Assembly (NCBI GenBank): GCA_905181825.1
Contig: CAJIZJ010000010.1
Location: forward strand, 1 to 64,000
Source of the DNA: an uncultured Flavobacteriaceae bacterium
GTDB lineage: Bacteria > Bacteroidota > Bacteroidia > Flavobacteriales > Flavobacteriaceae
DNA: 64,000 bases
Reading direction: 5' to 3'
In this document: piece by piece, positions 9,782 to 20,401 of the stretch
Layout of the letters: each line of letters begins with the position of its first letter
How positions within the stretch are numbered: position 1 is the stretch's first letter
Notes under the pieces: generated by a model
What the model was told of the DNA's origin: nothing
The model's database searches: none
What the model saw: only the letters and a program-made list of their open reading frames with translations
Position numbers and translations under genes: made by a program

Positions 9782-10996
9782 ATGTTAGAAAAAAAAGATA
9801 TTAATTTAGAAAAAGCAGTGTTGATTGGTGTCATTACCAAATCGCAAGACGAAATCAAATCTAAAGAGTATTTAGAGGAGCTTGAGTTTCTAACCTATAC
9901 TGCAGGAGGGGAAGTGATGAAGCGCTTCACTCAAAAGATGGACATGCCTAACCCTAAAACGTTCATTGGAACAGGGAAAATGGAAGAGCTTCGCGTCTTT
10001 ATTGAAGAAAATAACATAGGGACTGCCATTTTTGATGACGAATTATCTTCAGCACAAGAAAGAAATATTAGTAAAATATTAAATTGCAAAGTTTTAGATA
10101 GAACTAATCTCATTCTAGATATTTTTGCCCAAAGGGCACAAACAAGTTATGCTAGGACCCAAGTTGAATTGGCGCAGTGTGAGTATTTATTACCAAGACT
10201 AAAAGGAATGTGGACGCACCTGGAGCGACAAAAAGGGGGTATTGGTATGCGTGGGCCTGGTGAAACAGAAATTGAAACTGACCGTCGGATTGTGAGAGAA
10301 AAAATCGCATTACTCAAGGCAAAAATCAAAAAAATTGACAAGCAAATGTCAATCCAACGAAGTAACAGAGGGGCTATGGTACGGGTTGCTCTTGTGGGGT
10401 ATACTAATGTTGGGAAATCTACTTTAATGAATGTAATTAGTAAATCAGACGTATTTGCTGAAAATAAATTATTCGCAACTTTAGATACTACTGTACGTAA
10501 AGTGGTGGTTAAAAACCTTCCTTTTTTAATGAGTGATACGGTTGGGTTTATAAGAAAGCTTCCAACACAATTAGTTGATTCATTTAAGAGTACACTGGAT
10601 GAGGTCAGAGAATCCGACTTACTTTTGCATGTCGTGGATATTTCTCATCCAAGTTTCGAGGAGCATATCGCTTCTGTAAATTTAATTTTAGGGGAAATAA
10701 ATGCGTTAGACAAACCCACCTTGATGGTTTTTAATAAGATAGATGCTTATGAAGCTGAACCATTTGATGATACGGACTTAATAGCGATCCGTACTGAGGC
10801 ACATTACTCTTTGGATGAGTGGAAAGCGACTTGGATGTCTAAAATTGGCAAAAACTCTTTATTTATTTCAGCCCTAAACAAAGACAATTTAGAAGACTTT
10901 AAAAAACGTGTTTATGATACAGTTCGTGAAATTCACATAAAGAGATTTCCTTATAATCACTTTTTGTACCCTGACTACGAGGATATTATTGAATAA
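9782..10996 (+). CDS. hflX: GTPase HflX
   Basis: VELAQCEYLLPRLKGMWTHLERQKGGIGMRGPGETEIETDRR...VALVGYTNVGKSTLMN...SDTVGFIRKLP. Confidence 0.97.
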   Translation: MLEKKDINLEKAVLIGVITKSQDEIKSKEYLEELEFLTYTAGGEVMKRFTQKMDMPNPKTFIGTGKMEELRVFIEENNIGTAIFDDELSSAQERNISKILNCKVLDRTNLILDIFAQRAQTSYARTQVELAQCEYLLPRLKGMWTHLERQKGGIGMRGPGETEIETDRRIVREKIALLKAKIKKIDKQMSIQRSNRGAMVRVALVGYTNVGKSTLMNVISKSDVFAENKLFATLDTTVRKVVVKNLPFLMSDTVGFIRKLPTQLVDSFKSTLDEVRESDLLLHVVDISHPSFEEHIASVNLILGEINALDKPTLMVFNKIDAYEAEPFDDTDLIAIRTEAHYSLDEWKATWMSKIGKNSLFISALNKDNLEDFKKRVYDTVREIHIKRFPYNHFLYPDYEDIIE

Positions 10997-11023
10997 AAAA
11001 AGCAGCGAATAGCTGCTTTTTTT
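10995..11023. terminator. Rho-independent (bidirectional) terminator
   Basis: AAAAAAAGCAGCGAATAGCTGCTTTTTTT between convergent genes. Confidence 0.85.
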
Positions 11024-11038
11024 ATAGAGTCAATACGA

Positions 11039-11890
11039 TTAAAAACTATAATTTATTCCGAGTCCAATTACTTGTCGTGTTTGTAAACCCTCAAACGCGT
11101 TGTCATCATAAATAGCTTGAAATGCCAAGTTTGTTGAGAAGTATTTATTAATACCCATCACAATATTAATCGTATAATCAAGATCTACATTTTGAGGATC
11201 TCCTAGGTAGTCTGAGTATAGATTTAGGATGTTTTCCATCGTTATATTTTCCATCAAAGTGAATTTATAATAGGCTCCTATAGAGGCTCCCAACTCATAC
11301 CGCGTGCTTTTCCCTTCTTCTACCCCAAAGTAAGCTGCGTCTGGCAGTGTAAGCTCTTTATCCACGACAATTAATTTTGAAGTTGCAGGAGCTATATTCA
11401 CTTTTAAGTTATCGCTTTTTCTCCAAAGCATTCCGGGACCAACTTGTAAATATCCGGGAGACAAAAGACGTGTAGGCCCTTTAGTTTCACTATTAAGGTC
11501 GTCAGTAAATTGTGTTTTAAAATTTAGAAATAGCGAGTAATTCCAGTATCCTTTTGCCTTTTTCCCCAAAACAGAATTCCATTCTAGGCGGTCATCTGAT
11601 TTTTGTATGTCCTGTTCTTTAATTTTTGTAATTCCAAAAGCAGCAATAATTTTATTGTCCCAAGACCAGCTTGCTTTGGAGTAGTTAAAATCATAGTTGA
11701 TACCTATTGCACCAGAAATATTACTGACTCCCCCTGCAACCCAATTATCAAAAGAAGATTGATTTAGTAAAAATGAGAAGGTGCCTCCTTTTGTCCACGC
11801 AGAACTAGGGATACTATCTTGTGTTTTTTCTTGTGAATAAATACTGTGAATTTGTACTGTTAATGCAATTAATAAAATTATTTTTTTCAT
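11039..11890 (-). CDS. DUF3078 domain-containing outer-membrane-like protein
   Basis: WTKGGTFSFLLNQSSFDNWVAGGVSNISG...SWDNKI motif typical of DUF3078. Confidence 0.8.
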   Translation of the reverse strand: MKKIILLIALTVQIHSIYSQEKTQDSIPSSAWTKGGTFSFLLNQSSFDNWVAGGVSNISGAIGINYDFNYSKASWSWDNKIIAAFGITKIKEQDIQKSDDRLEWNSVLGKKAKGYWNYSLFLNFKTQFTDDLNSETKGPTRLLSPGYLQVGPGMLWRKSDNLKVNIAPATSKLIVVDKELTLPDAAYFGVEEGKSTRYELGASIGAYYKFTLMENITMENILNLYSDYLGDPQNVDLDYTINIVMGINKYFSTNLAFQAIYDDNAFEGLQTRQVIGLGINYSF

Positions 11891-11927
11891 GTGTTAATAG
11901 ATTTGGGGATTAATAATAAATAAAGTC

Positions 11928-12437
11928 TTATTTTTTCTTGTAAAGAGGTACTGATGAACATGCTTCTCCATAAAGTATCGATTTTGCAGTAGGTTGCAAT
12001 TTGTCAATCAAAAAAAGATAAGCATTTTGTGGAACAGGCTTATTAGAACAGCCTTTAATAATTACAGGTTTGTTTGTACAGTGGCTGAGATCCAAATCGT
12101 TAATTATTTTTTGATAAAGACTCGTTTCTAAAGCTTCTAAGTCGCCAACAACAACCTGTTTAGCAGTTCCTGAGAGCCGGAGTCTTACAAGCATATAGGC
12201 CCACCCTGGAATGATTGCATCTGAAGTACAGCAAAGGGCAACATATTTATTTTGATAGGCACTCCATTCATGTGCCTCTACAAAGGCTCTGAATTCTTTT
12301 TCGCGAAGAACTAAGCTTTCGTATAACCAGTCTTTAATGTCAAACACTACACGTGTTCCGTTAGGGTAATAGTCTTCTAAGTCAATTGTGATTAAAGCGC
12401 TATTAGCTACACGATTTATAATCTCAGGCGTTTTCAT
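11928..12437 (-). CDS. DUF2480 family protein
   Basis: Short protein (IINRVANSALITIDLEDYYPNGTRVVFDIKDWLYE...) downstream of suf genes, consistent with Bacteroidetes DUF2480. Confidence 0.7.
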   Translation of the reverse strand: MKTPEIINRVANSALITIDLEDYYPNGTRVVFDIKDWLYESLVLREKEFRAFVEAHEWSAYQNKYVALCCTSDAIIPGWAYMLVRLRLSGTAKQVVVGDLEALETSLYQKIINDLDLSHCTNKPVIIKGCSNKPVPQNAYLFLIDKLQPTAKSILYGEACSSVPLYKKK

Positions 12438-12439
12438 GA

Positions 12440-12766
12440 TTATAGCATTCCAAGTTCTAGCTTAGCTTCTTCACTCATCAAGTCTTGCGTCCAAGGGGGA
12501 TCAAAAGTGATTTCAACTTCTGCGTCTTTGACAGCATCTAATGATTTTATTTTTTCTTCTACTTCTAAAGGAAGCGTTTCAGCGACCGGACAGTTTGGAG
12601 TGGTCAGCGTCATTAAGACTTTTACCTCATAATCTTCATTTACAAAGACATCATAAATGAGCCCTAGTTCATAAATATCTACTGGTATTTCTGGATCAAA
12701 AATTGTTTTTATGACACGAACTATTTTTTCTCCTAAAGCATTAACGTCAATTTCTTCGGTATTCAT
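12440..12766 (-). CDS. SUF system protein, DUF59/MIP18 family (SufT-like)
   Basis: IFDPEIPVDIYELGLIYDVFVNEDYEVKVLMTLTTPNCPVAETLP...FDPPWTQDLMSEEAKLELGML. Confidence 0.92.
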   Translation of the reverse strand: MNTEEIDVNALGEKIVRVIKTIFDPEIPVDIYELGLIYDVFVNEDYEVKVLMTLTTPNCPVAETLPLEVEEKIKSLDAVKDAEVEITFDPPWTQDLMSEEAKLELGML

Positions 12767-13188
12767 AATCCTATTTGTGTTTGATATGCTACTGCATACA
12801 TTTTTATTTTTTTAATCATACTTACTAAGCCATTTGCTCGAGTGGGAGATAGGTGCTCTTTAAGCCCAATTTCGTCAATAAAATCAGTATTTGTCTTTAG
12901 GATAATTTCAGGGCTTTGGTTTGAAAAAACTCTAATCAAAATTGCTACAATGCCTTTTGTTATAATTGCATCACTGTCAGCAGTAAATATAATTTTATCA
13001 CTTTCTAACTCAGCATGAAGCCAGACCTTACTTTGACACCCTTTAATGATATTATCCTCAGTTTTGAACTGTGGTTCAACGATCGGTAATGATTTCCCTA
13101 GTTCAATCATATATTCGTACCGCTCCATCCAGTCTTCAAACATAGAAAACTCGTCTATTAACTCTTCTTTTATGGTTTCAATTTTCAT
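12763..13188 (-). CDS. sufE: SufE family cysteine desulfuration protein
   Basis: EEFSMFEDWMERYEYMIELGKSLP...NIIKGCQSKVWL; start refined to MKIETIKEEL (13188) from ORF start 13203. Confidence 0.92.
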   Translation of the reverse strand: MKIETIKEELIDEFSMFEDWMERYEYMIELGKSLPIVEPQFKTEDNIIKGCQSKVWLHAELESDKIIFTADSDAIITKGIVAILIRVFSNQSPEIILKTNTDFIDEIGLKEHLSPTRANGLVSMIKKIKMYAVAYQTQIGL

Positions 13189-13219
13189 ACTACAAAAATA
13201 CAATTCTTAAATTGGAATC

Positions 13220-13666
13220 TTAATTTTCTTTTATAGATATTATAAGCTCAACTAACTCCTTTAGTTCTTTAGGTGGGTTTTTGTGGTCGAAATCACTGGA
13301 TTTTATAGTATCTCCTTTTTTAATTATGGATACGTGTGCGAAAGGCACTCGATCTGATTGTCTTAAATTAGAAGGAGCCGTTAATTGACTTATAGATTTG
13401 AGGTCAATCGCCTCCACTAAATCAATACAGATTTTCCATTCTTTAGCAGAAATTGTACCTGTGATAGGCTTTAGTTTTTCATAGTCTTTAAATAAGATAA
13501 CTGATTTTTCAGTTATAGAAATTTCTTCAAAAAAACCACGGGTATGCGCCTGGTATATTACGGTGAGCTCATGTTGTCCTAACTCTTTTAAGGAGTTATC
13601 ATTTGGTGCTTTAGCAGAGTTACAAGCTAAAACAATTAAAGTCAAACAAGTGATTAGTAGTTTCAT
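13220..13666 (-). CDS. Small predicted lipoprotein embedded in suf operon
   Basis: Lipobox LIVLAC; no recognisable catalytic motif. Confidence 0.6.
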   Translation of the reverse strand: MKLLITCLTLIVLACNSAKAPNDNSLKELGQHELTVIYQAHTRGFFEEISITEKSVILFKDYEKLKPITGTISAKEWKICIDLVEAIDLKSISQLTAPSNLRQSDRVPFAHVSIIKKGDTIKSSDFDHKNPPKELKELVELIISIKEN

Positions 13667-13723
13667 ATGCCTTTGGTAAAGTCAATTTATACAAGTTATT
13701 TTATAAAAGTAATAAAATATAAA

Positions 13724-14962
13724 CTAACGCAACATCATTGTGGCTCTTTTAACCCCTTCTACAAAAACATCTATTTCTTGTTTGGTATTATAGAAAGAAA
13801 AGGAGGCTCTAGCAGTTCCTGAGATTCCAAAGAAATCCATAATTGGCTGTGCGCAGTGTTGCCCTGTACGAATTGCAATCCCTAGCTTATCAATAATAGT
13901 TCCAAGGTCATAGGCATGGACACCTTCAATGTTAAATGAGATCACTGATGTTTTGTTTTCTTTTGGGCCGTAGATTTTCATACCACTAATAGCATTCATT
14001 TTCCCAGTAGCATATTCTAATAGCTCATGTTCGTAAGAAGCAATAGCATCAAAACCAATAGAATTCATGTAGTCAATCGCCGCTCCAAAAGCGATTCCAC
14101 CACAAATATTTGGAGTTCCAGCTTCAAATTTATGAGGGAGTCCAGCATAAGTTGTTTCTTCAAAGGTTACCTCCGAAATCATTTCTCCACCTCCCTGATA
14201 AGGGGGCAGTTTATGAAGCCAAGCTTCTTTTGCATAGAGCATTCCAACTCCTGTTGGTCCACACATTTTATGTCCAGAAGTCACATAAAAGTCTACATCT
14301 AAAGCCTGAACATCGGGCTTAATGTGAGGGCAAGCCTGTGCGCCATCAATTAATATTGCAGCTCCTACTTTATGTGCTTTTTGAATCATTTCCTCAATAG
14401 GGTTAATGGTTCCCAAGGCGTTAGAAATATGATTTACAAAAACCAGTTTTGGATTTAAAAGCAACAAGTTGTCATAAGCATCCATGTCTAAGGCCCCCTC
14501 TTGTGTCATGGGAATTACTTTTAAAGTTGCTTTTGTTTTTTCACAAAGCATTTGCCAAGGTACAATGTTGCTATGGTGTTCTAATGCAGATACTAAAACA
14601 GTATCAGATTTCGTTAGCAAGCCAGCAAATCCATTCGCTACCAAATTAATACTATGAGTAGTCCCAGAAGTAAATATGATTTCGTGAGAATGCAACGCGT
14701 TAAAGTGCTTTTGAATTATTTGCCGAGCGCCTTCATATTTGTCTGTTGCTTCCTGACTTAGTGTGTGTACTCCTCTATGGATATTTGAATTGTAATTTGA
14801 GTAATAATCGACAATGACATCAATAACTTGCTGAGGTGTTTGTGAGGTAGCCGCATTGTCAAAGTAAATTAAGGGCTTCCCATTAACATTTCTCGAAAGT
14901 ATCGGAAAATCATTTCGGATATTTTCTACATCAAAAATCATATTTGAGTTTTGGTTTTTCAT
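13724..14962 (-). CDS. sufS: Cysteine desulfurase SufS
   Basis: YFDNAATSQTP...NIHRGVHTLSQ...TSGHKMCGPTGVGMLY...RTGQHCAQPIM. Confidence 0.96.
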   Translation of the reverse strand: MKNQNSNMIFDVENIRNDFPILSRNVNGKPLIYFDNAATSQTPQQVIDVIVDYYSNYNSNIHRGVHTLSQEATDKYEGARQIIQKHFNALHSHEIIFTSGTTHSINLVANGFAGLLTKSDTVLVSALEHHSNIVPWQMLCEKTKATLKVIPMTQEGALDMDAYDNLLLLNPKLVFVNHISNALGTINPIEEMIQKAHKVGAAILIDGAQACPHIKPDVQALDVDFYVTSGHKMCGPTGVGMLYAKEAWLHKLPPYQGGGEMISEVTFEETTYAGLPHKFEAGTPNICGGIAFGAAIDYMNSIGFDAIASYEHELLEYATGKMNAISGMKIYGPKENKTSVISFNIEGVHAYDLGTIIDKLGIAIRTGQHCAQPIMDFFGISGTARASFSFYNTKQEIDVFVEGVKRATMMLR

Positions 14963-16278
14963 TACAAATCAAATCCAATATTAACGCCCAGTTTTTTAGC
15001 AATCAATTTATTAATTCTGTTTTTTAATTGAGGAATTTTAACACTTTCTAAAACGTTATTTGCAAAGGCATACATTAAAAGTGCTTTTGCTTCTTTTTCA
15101 GGTATTCCTCTTGCGCGCAAGTAAAACAGTGCATTTTCGTCTAACTGTCCAATAGTACATCCATGCGAGCATTTCACGTCATCTGCAAAAATCTCTAACT
15201 GAGGCTTGGTGTTTATTGTCGCTTTATCATTAACAAGTAGGTTGTTGTTAGCCTGAAAAGCATTGGTTTTTTGGGCTTCTTTATTTACAAGTACTTTTCC
15301 GTTAAAAACCCCTACAGAGCTATCGCTAAATATTCCCTTATAATCTTGATGGCTTTCACAATTTGGTTCAATATGGTGAACCAGTGTATTGTGGTCTACA
15401 TGTTGTTTGTTTCCAATTATGGTCACCCCTTTCAAGGTAGAGTCCATGTGCTCACCATTTTGATAAAAGTTTAAATTATTCCGTGTTAATTTACCGCCAA
15501 AACTAAATGTATGAACAGAAACGTGACTCTCTCTTCCTTGGTCTATAAACGTGCTGTCTATAAGTGAAGCATTCTCTTTGTCATTTTGAACTTTATAGTA
15601 ATCAATAATCCCTCTTTTAGCAGCAAATATTTCGGTTACACTATTGGTTAAGGTTGGATTGTCCGTAAGACTTTGGTGACGTTCTATGATTTGAACATGT
15701 GCATTTTCATCTACTACAATTAGATTTCTAGGCTGTAGCAAAAGAGCTGCCTCATTTCCAGTTGAAAAATGAATAATCTGAATAGGTTTTTCAACCAATT
15801 TATTTTTAGTAATATGGATATAGGCCCCTTCGTTTACAAAAGCAGTATTTAGCGACGTTAAGCTATTCTTTTCTATTATTTTATTAAAATAGTTTTCAAT
15901 TACCGATCGGTATTTTGGTTTTTCTAAAGCATAAGACATGAGGCAAATATCAATGCCATCATGTGTAGTTTGAGATAGGTGAGACGCATATTTTCCGTCC
16001 ACAAATACAATCTTATAACTGTCAATATCGTGTATGAAATAGGGTTGAACATCTTTATACTCCAAAGCATGTTCTGTTTTTGAAAATACACTAAAGTCTT
16101 CTTTGAGAACCTTTTTTAGGCTTGTATATTTCCAAGCCTCTTCTTTTTTTTCAGGAAATCCTTTGTTTTCAAAATGGGTAAGAGCCTCTGTTCTCATTGA
16201 GTGAACAAAAGTGTTGTCTAATGAAATCTGATTTTCAAAAGCAATAAAAGAGGATACTAATTTTTCTTTAAGTTCCAT
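14962..16278 (-). CDS. sufD: Fe-S cluster assembly protein SufD
   Basis: KKEEAWKYTSL...FADDVKCSHGCTIGQLDENALFYLRARGIPEKEAKALL. Confidence 0.96.
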   Translation of the reverse strand: MELKEKLVSSFIAFENQISLDNTFVHSMRTEALTHFENKGFPEKKEEAWKYTSLKKVLKEDFSVFSKTEHALEYKDVQPYFIHDIDSYKIVFVDGKYASHLSQTTHDGIDICLMSYALEKPKYRSVIENYFNKIIEKNSLTSLNTAFVNEGAYIHITKNKLVEKPIQIIHFSTGNEAALLLQPRNLIVVDENAHVQIIERHQSLTDNPTLTNSVTEIFAAKRGIIDYYKVQNDKENASLIDSTFIDQGRESHVSVHTFSFGGKLTRNNLNFYQNGEHMDSTLKGVTIIGNKQHVDHNTLVHHIEPNCESHQDYKGIFSDSSVGVFNGKVLVNKEAQKTNAFQANNNLLVNDKATINTKPQLEIFADDVKCSHGCTIGQLDENALFYLRARGIPEKEAKALLMYAFANNVLESVKIPQLKNRINKLIAKKLGVNIGFDL

Positions 16279-16295
16279 AAAGGCTTTGCGTTCTT

Positions 16296-17048
16296 TTAAT
16301 TTTCAGATTCTTGTTTAATCCAGTCGTAGCCTTTTTCTTCTAATTCGAAGGCTAGTTCTTTGGTTCCTGATTTTACAATTTTCCCATTGTAGAGTACGTG
16401 TACATAATCAGGTACAATGTAATCTAGTAAGCGTTGGTAATGAGTAATGATTACGACTGCATTGTCTTTGGACTTTAATTTATTAACTCCATTAGCAACA
16501 ATTCTAAGTGCATCAATATCCAAACCTGAATCCGTTTCATCTAGGATAGCTAGTTTTGGCTCTAACATTGCCATTTGAAAAATTTCATTTCGTTTTTTTT
16601 CACCACCTGAAAATCCTTGGTTTAGAGATCTAGATAAAAATTTTCTGTCAATTTCCAACAACTCTGATTTTTCACGAATCAGTTTTAGCATTTCTTTGGC
16701 GGGCATATCATCTAAACCTTTTGCTTTACGCATTTCATTTAGCGACGTTTTTATGAAGTTAGTTACTGTAACTCCAGGGATTTCTACTGGGTACTGAAAG
16801 GATAAAAAGATTCCTTTATGTGCCCGTTCTTCAACAGAAAGTTCGTCGATATTTTGACCTTCTAAGGTGATTTCTCCTTTTTCAACTTCGTATTCTTCTT
16901 TTCCAGCGATTACTGAGGCAAGTGTGCTTTTTCCAGAGCCATTAGGCCCCATAATAGCATGTACTTCTCCTGGTTTTATCTCTAGATTTATGCCTTTAAG
17001 AATTGACTTTTCGTCAATGTGTGCATGTAAATTAGTTATTTTTAACAT
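16296..17048 (-). CDS. sufC: Fe-S cluster assembly ATPase SufC
   Basis: Walker A GPNGSGKST, FSGGEKKRNEI signature, LDETDSGLDIDALR. Confidence 0.97.
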   Translation of the reverse strand: MLKITNLHAHIDEKSILKGINLEIKPGEVHAIMGPNGSGKSTLASVIAGKEEYEVEKGEITLEGQNIDELSVEERAHKGIFLSFQYPVEIPGVTVTNFIKTSLNEMRKAKGLDDMPAKEMLKLIREKSELLEIDRKFLSRSLNQGFSGGEKKRNEIFQMAMLEPKLAILDETDSGLDIDALRIVANGVNKLKSKDNAVVIITHYQRLLDYIVPDYVHVLYNGKIVKSGTKELAFELEEKGYDWIKQESEN

Positions 17049-17050
17049 AA

Positions 17051-17407
17051 TTATTCTGTGCCTAATTTTAGTGTATTATCCGTTTCTTTTGCTGCAGAAA
17101 CAGCGATGATATCAATAATTTCTATTTTATTTTCCCATAAAATTTTTGGGTCTTTTTTTGTAGAGATAATTCCAGTTATTTCTACGTTTACCATATCTGT
17201 ATTACTTGTTTTGAATGACGCTGCTTTTTTATTTAATTCTATAGCTTTAGCATTTAAAAACACCCCATAAATTTCATTGTCATTTTGTAAAACTGCCGCA
17301 TCTTCAAAAAAGATATAGTTTCCTTTGATAGTCGTCAGTCCCTCAGGAGTTGAGTTTTTACAGCTTAAAACTGAAGTTATTAAGAGAAATATAAATATTC
17401 TTTTCAT
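17051..17407 (-). CDS. Small predicted lipoprotein between sufB and sufC
   Basis: Lipobox ITSVLSC; 118 aa beta-rich; no recognised domain. Confidence 0.6.
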   Translation of the reverse strand: MKRIFIFLLITSVLSCKNSTPEGLTTIKGNYIFFEDAAVLQNDNEIYGVFLNAKAIELNKKAASFKTSNTDMVNVEITGIISTKKDPKILWENKIEIIDIIAVSAAKETDNTLKLGTE

Positions 17408-17417
17408 TTTTTAAATT

Positions 17418-18866
17418 TTATCCTACAGAACCCTCTAAACTTATTTCTAATAGTTTTTGTGCTTCAACAGCAAATTCCATTGGGAGTTTATTTAATACAT
17501 CTTTACTAAATCCGTTAACAATTAACGCTATTGCTTTTTCGGTTTCAATTCCACGCTGGTTACAGTAAAATATCTGGTCTTCACCAATTTTACTTGTGGT
17601 AGCCTCATGCTCAATCTGGGCAGTCTTATTTTTAACCTCAATGTAAGGAAAGGTGTGTGCGCCACATTCATTTCCCATTAACAAACTGTCACATTGGGAA
17701 AAGTTTCTAGCGTTATCAGCTCTAGAGCTTATTTGCACCAAGCCTCTGTAGCTATTTTGTGATTTTCCAGCTGATATTCCTTTGCTAATGATTGTTGACT
17801 TGGTGTTTTTACCCAAGTGAATCATTTTTGTTCCTGTATCAGCTTGTTGGTAGTTGTTTGTAACTGCAATAGAGTAAAATTCTCCTACTGAGTTATCTCC
17901 TTTCAATATGCAGGATGGATATTTCCATGTAACAGCACTTCCTGTTTCAACTTGAGTCCAAGAAATTTTAGCGTCCTTTTCACAAACACCTCTTTTTGTC
18001 ACAAAATTGTAAACCCCACCTTTTCCTTCTGCGTTCCCTGGGTACCAGTTCTGGACAGTTGAGTATTTGATTTCAGCAGCATCTAGTGCAATTAACTCTA
18101 CAACGGCTGCATGTAATTGGTTTTCATCTCTACTAGGGGCGGTACAGCCTTCAAGATAACTCACGTAACTAGCTTCGTCTGCAATTAATAGTGTGCGTTC
18201 AAATTGACCTGTTCCTGCTTGATTTATTCTAAAATAAGTAGAGAGTTCCATTGGACATCTCACACCTTTAGGGATGTAACAAAAACTACCATCACTAAAT
18301 ACCGCACTGTTAAGTGCTGCATAGTAATTGTCTGTTGTAGGGACTACTGTTCCAATATATTTTTTAACGAGTTCAGGGTGTTCTTTAATGGCCTCCGAGA
18401 TGCTCATAAAGATAATTCCTTTTTCTCCTAAGGTTTTTTTAAAGGTGGTGGCAACCGATACGGAGTCTACTACAATATCCATTGCGACGTTATTCATCTT
18501 CTTTTGTTCATCAACAGAGATGCCTAATTTCTTGTACATCGCTAATAAGTCGGGATCAACATCATCAAGTGTTTTGTTAGGGTCTACAGCAGTTGGAGCT
18601 GAGTAATAGGCAATTGCTTGAAAGTCTGGTTTTTGATATTTTACGTTTGCCCAGTCTGGTTCCTTCATGCTTTTCCAAATCTTAAAAGCTTCTAGCCTCC
18701 ACTCTGTCATCCATTCAGGCTCTTCCTTTTTCTTTGAAATTGCTCTTACAATAGATTCGTCTAACCCAATTGGAAACGTTTCAGAATCTAGATCTGTATA
18801 AAAACCATATTCATACTCTTTGGTTTTTAACTCTTCTCTTAAATCGTCTTCTGTGTACTTACTCAT
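17418..18866 (-). CDS. sufB: Fe-S cluster assembly protein SufB
   Basis: [38 protein letters not shown]...SYLEGCTAP...[23 protein letters not shown]. Confidence 0.97.
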   Translation of the reverse strand: MSKYTEDDLREELKTKEYEYGFYTDLDSETFPIGLDESIVRAISKKKEEPEWMTEWRLEAFKIWKSMKEPDWANVKYQKPDFQAIAYYSAPTAVDPNKTLDDVDPDLLAMYKKLGISVDEQKKMNNVAMDIVVDSVSVATTFKKTLGEKGIIFMSISEAIKEHPELVKKYIGTVVPTTDNYYAALNSAVFSDGSFCYIPKGVRCPMELSTYFRINQAGTGQFERTLLIADEASYVSYLEGCTAPSRDENQLHAAVVELIALDAAEIKYSTVQNWYPGNAEGKGGVYNFVTKRGVCEKDAKISWTQVETGSAVTWKYPSCILKGDNSVGEFYSIAVTNNYQQADTGTKMIHLGKNTKSTIISKGISAGKSQNSYRGLVQISSRADNARNFSQCDSLLMGNECGAHTFPYIEVKNKTAQIEHEATTSKIGEDQIFYCNQRGIETEKAIALIVNGFSKDVLNKLPMEFAVEAQKLLEISLEGSVG

Positions 18867-18883
18867 ACCGTTTGTAAATTATA

Positions 18884-19213
18884 TTATAAAGAAAAAGATT
18901 CTCCACACCCACAAGTGCGATTTGCATTGGGGTTATTAAACACAAATCCTGCTCCATTTAACCCTCCAGAATACTCTAGAGTAGTTCCAATTAGATACAG
19001 AAAACTTTTGGTATCAACTACAATTTTTACTCCATTATCTTCAAACAACTTATCACCATCGATCTGAGATTTATCAAACTTTAAGTCGTAAGACAAGCCT
19101 GAGCATCCCCCACTTTTTACACCAACTCTAACATAGTCTTTGCTGGGATCAAAACCATCTTCTTGCATTAATTGCAAGACTTTACTTTTTGCTGTTTCTG
19201 AAACTTTTATCAT
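18884..19213 (-). CDS. HesB/IscA/SufA-type Fe-S scaffold/carrier protein
   Basis: Conserved cysteines GGCSG and CGCGESF; start refined to MIKVSETAKSK (19213), ORF track start 19288. Confidence 0.93.
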   Translation of the reverse strand: MIKVSETAKSKVLQLMQEDGFDPSKDYVRVGVKSGGCSGLSYDLKFDKSQIDGDKLFEDNGVKIVVDTKSFLYLIGTTLEYSGGLNGAGFVFNNPNANRTCGCGESFSL

Positions 19214-19318
19214 AGTGCTTATATAGCTGCTTTCCAAATAGGGAACAAATATACAACATAAGGTGGGGATTTCCATAAATCCTAACATTATATTAATATA
19301 TGAGAAGATAGCTTTTAC

Positions 19319-20395
19319 CTATGGATTTGAAAATTTTGGGTTGCTTATAAAGTCCTCGTCTGTTAAGGTTAATAAAAAAGCCTTAAGGTTGGCTTTTTCT
19401 TGAAAACTGAGCTGCACACCTCCTTGAGCTACTTTTTTCATCAACGGGTCAATAGTTGTGGAGTTTTGAAGTCCTTCGCTATAGTGATTAATAACGTCTT
19501 CTAAAGTTGAAAATCGCCCATCATGCATGTAAGGTGCTGTAAAAATTAGATTTCTCAATGATGGTGATTTAAATTTCCCATCATCCGAAGGATCTCCTGT
19601 AACACGACCAAGGCCTAGGTCTGTTATCTCTGAATCTAAGCCATTATTGTGAAATTTATTGTCTGTCCATAGAGGGTTGTTTTCACTTCCGTGGCAATGA
19701 AAGCAATCGCCTTTTGATTCATCCATAAAAATATTAAATCCGCTAATCTCCTGTGCAGATAAATCGCTAGTTCCTAATAAATAGTTGTCAAATTTTGAGT
19801 TTGCAGAAATGAGAATTCTTTCAAACTGAGCAATGGCTTTTGAAACTAAAACAGAATCAATAGGTAGGTCTCCAAAAGCAGCCTTAAAGAGCTGTGGGTA
19901 CTCTAAATCTTGAGATATTTTTTCTGCTACTTCAGGCCAAGTGGTATGCATTTCAATTGGGTTAGTAATGGGCTCAAAGGCTTGGTTTTCTAGTCCGGAT
20001 TCACGCCCATCCCAGAAAAAACGATCTTCATAGTTCCATGCTAAATTAAATAAAGGCATTGAGTTCCTGATGCCGAAAAACCCATCAATTCCTTCGCTAA
20101 ATCGGCTACTATCCGTAAAAGCATTTGTAGGGTTATGGCAGCTGGCACAGGCTTGAGTGTTGTCTGCAGATAAAATTGGGTCATAAAATAATTTTCTTCC
20201 TAGTGAAATCCCTTCTTGTGTTTGAGGGTTGTTTGATGGAATAATAGGGTTGAGTATGAGGGATTCAAACAGTGGAGGAATTTGCAAAGGACTTGGAGTG
20301 GTTGTATTTACATAAGAATCTGTTGATTCTTTATTACACGACAACGCTAGGAGTGTCAATAAAAACGAGATTATATTTGATTTCAGAGTCCTCAT
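19319..20395 (-). CDS. Di-heme cytochrome c peroxidase / MbnH-like lipoprotein
   Basis: Two CXXCH motifs (CASCH, CFHCH), LGRKLFYDPILSADNTQACASCHNP, SLRNLIFTAPYMHDGRFSTLEDVINHY; lipobox LLALSC. Confidence 0.92.
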   Translation of the reverse strand: MRTLKSNIISFLLTLLALSCNKESTDSYVNTTTPSPLQIPPLFESLILNPIIPSNNPQTQEGISLGRKLFYDPILSADNTQACASCHNPTNAFTDSSRFSEGIDGFFGIRNSMPLFNLAWNYEDRFFWDGRESGLENQAFEPITNPIEMHTTWPEVAEKISQDLEYPQLFKAAFGDLPIDSVLVSKAIAQFERILISANSKFDNYLLGTSDLSAQEISGFNIFMDESKGDCFHCHGSENNPLWTDNKFHNNGLDSEITDLGLGRVTGDPSDDGKFKSPSLRNLIFTAPYMHDGRFSTLEDVINHYSEGLQNSTTIDPLMKKVAQGGVQLSFQEKANLKAFLLTLTDEDFISNPKFSNP

Positions 20396-20401
20396 TATGG
20401 G

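Noticed and set aside
14027-14322. Two + strand ORFs opposite sufS
   Set aside because: Antisense shadows of a highly conserved PLP enzyme.
18204-18606. + strand ORFs opposite sufB
   Set aside because: Antisense shadows; no start context or homologous motif.
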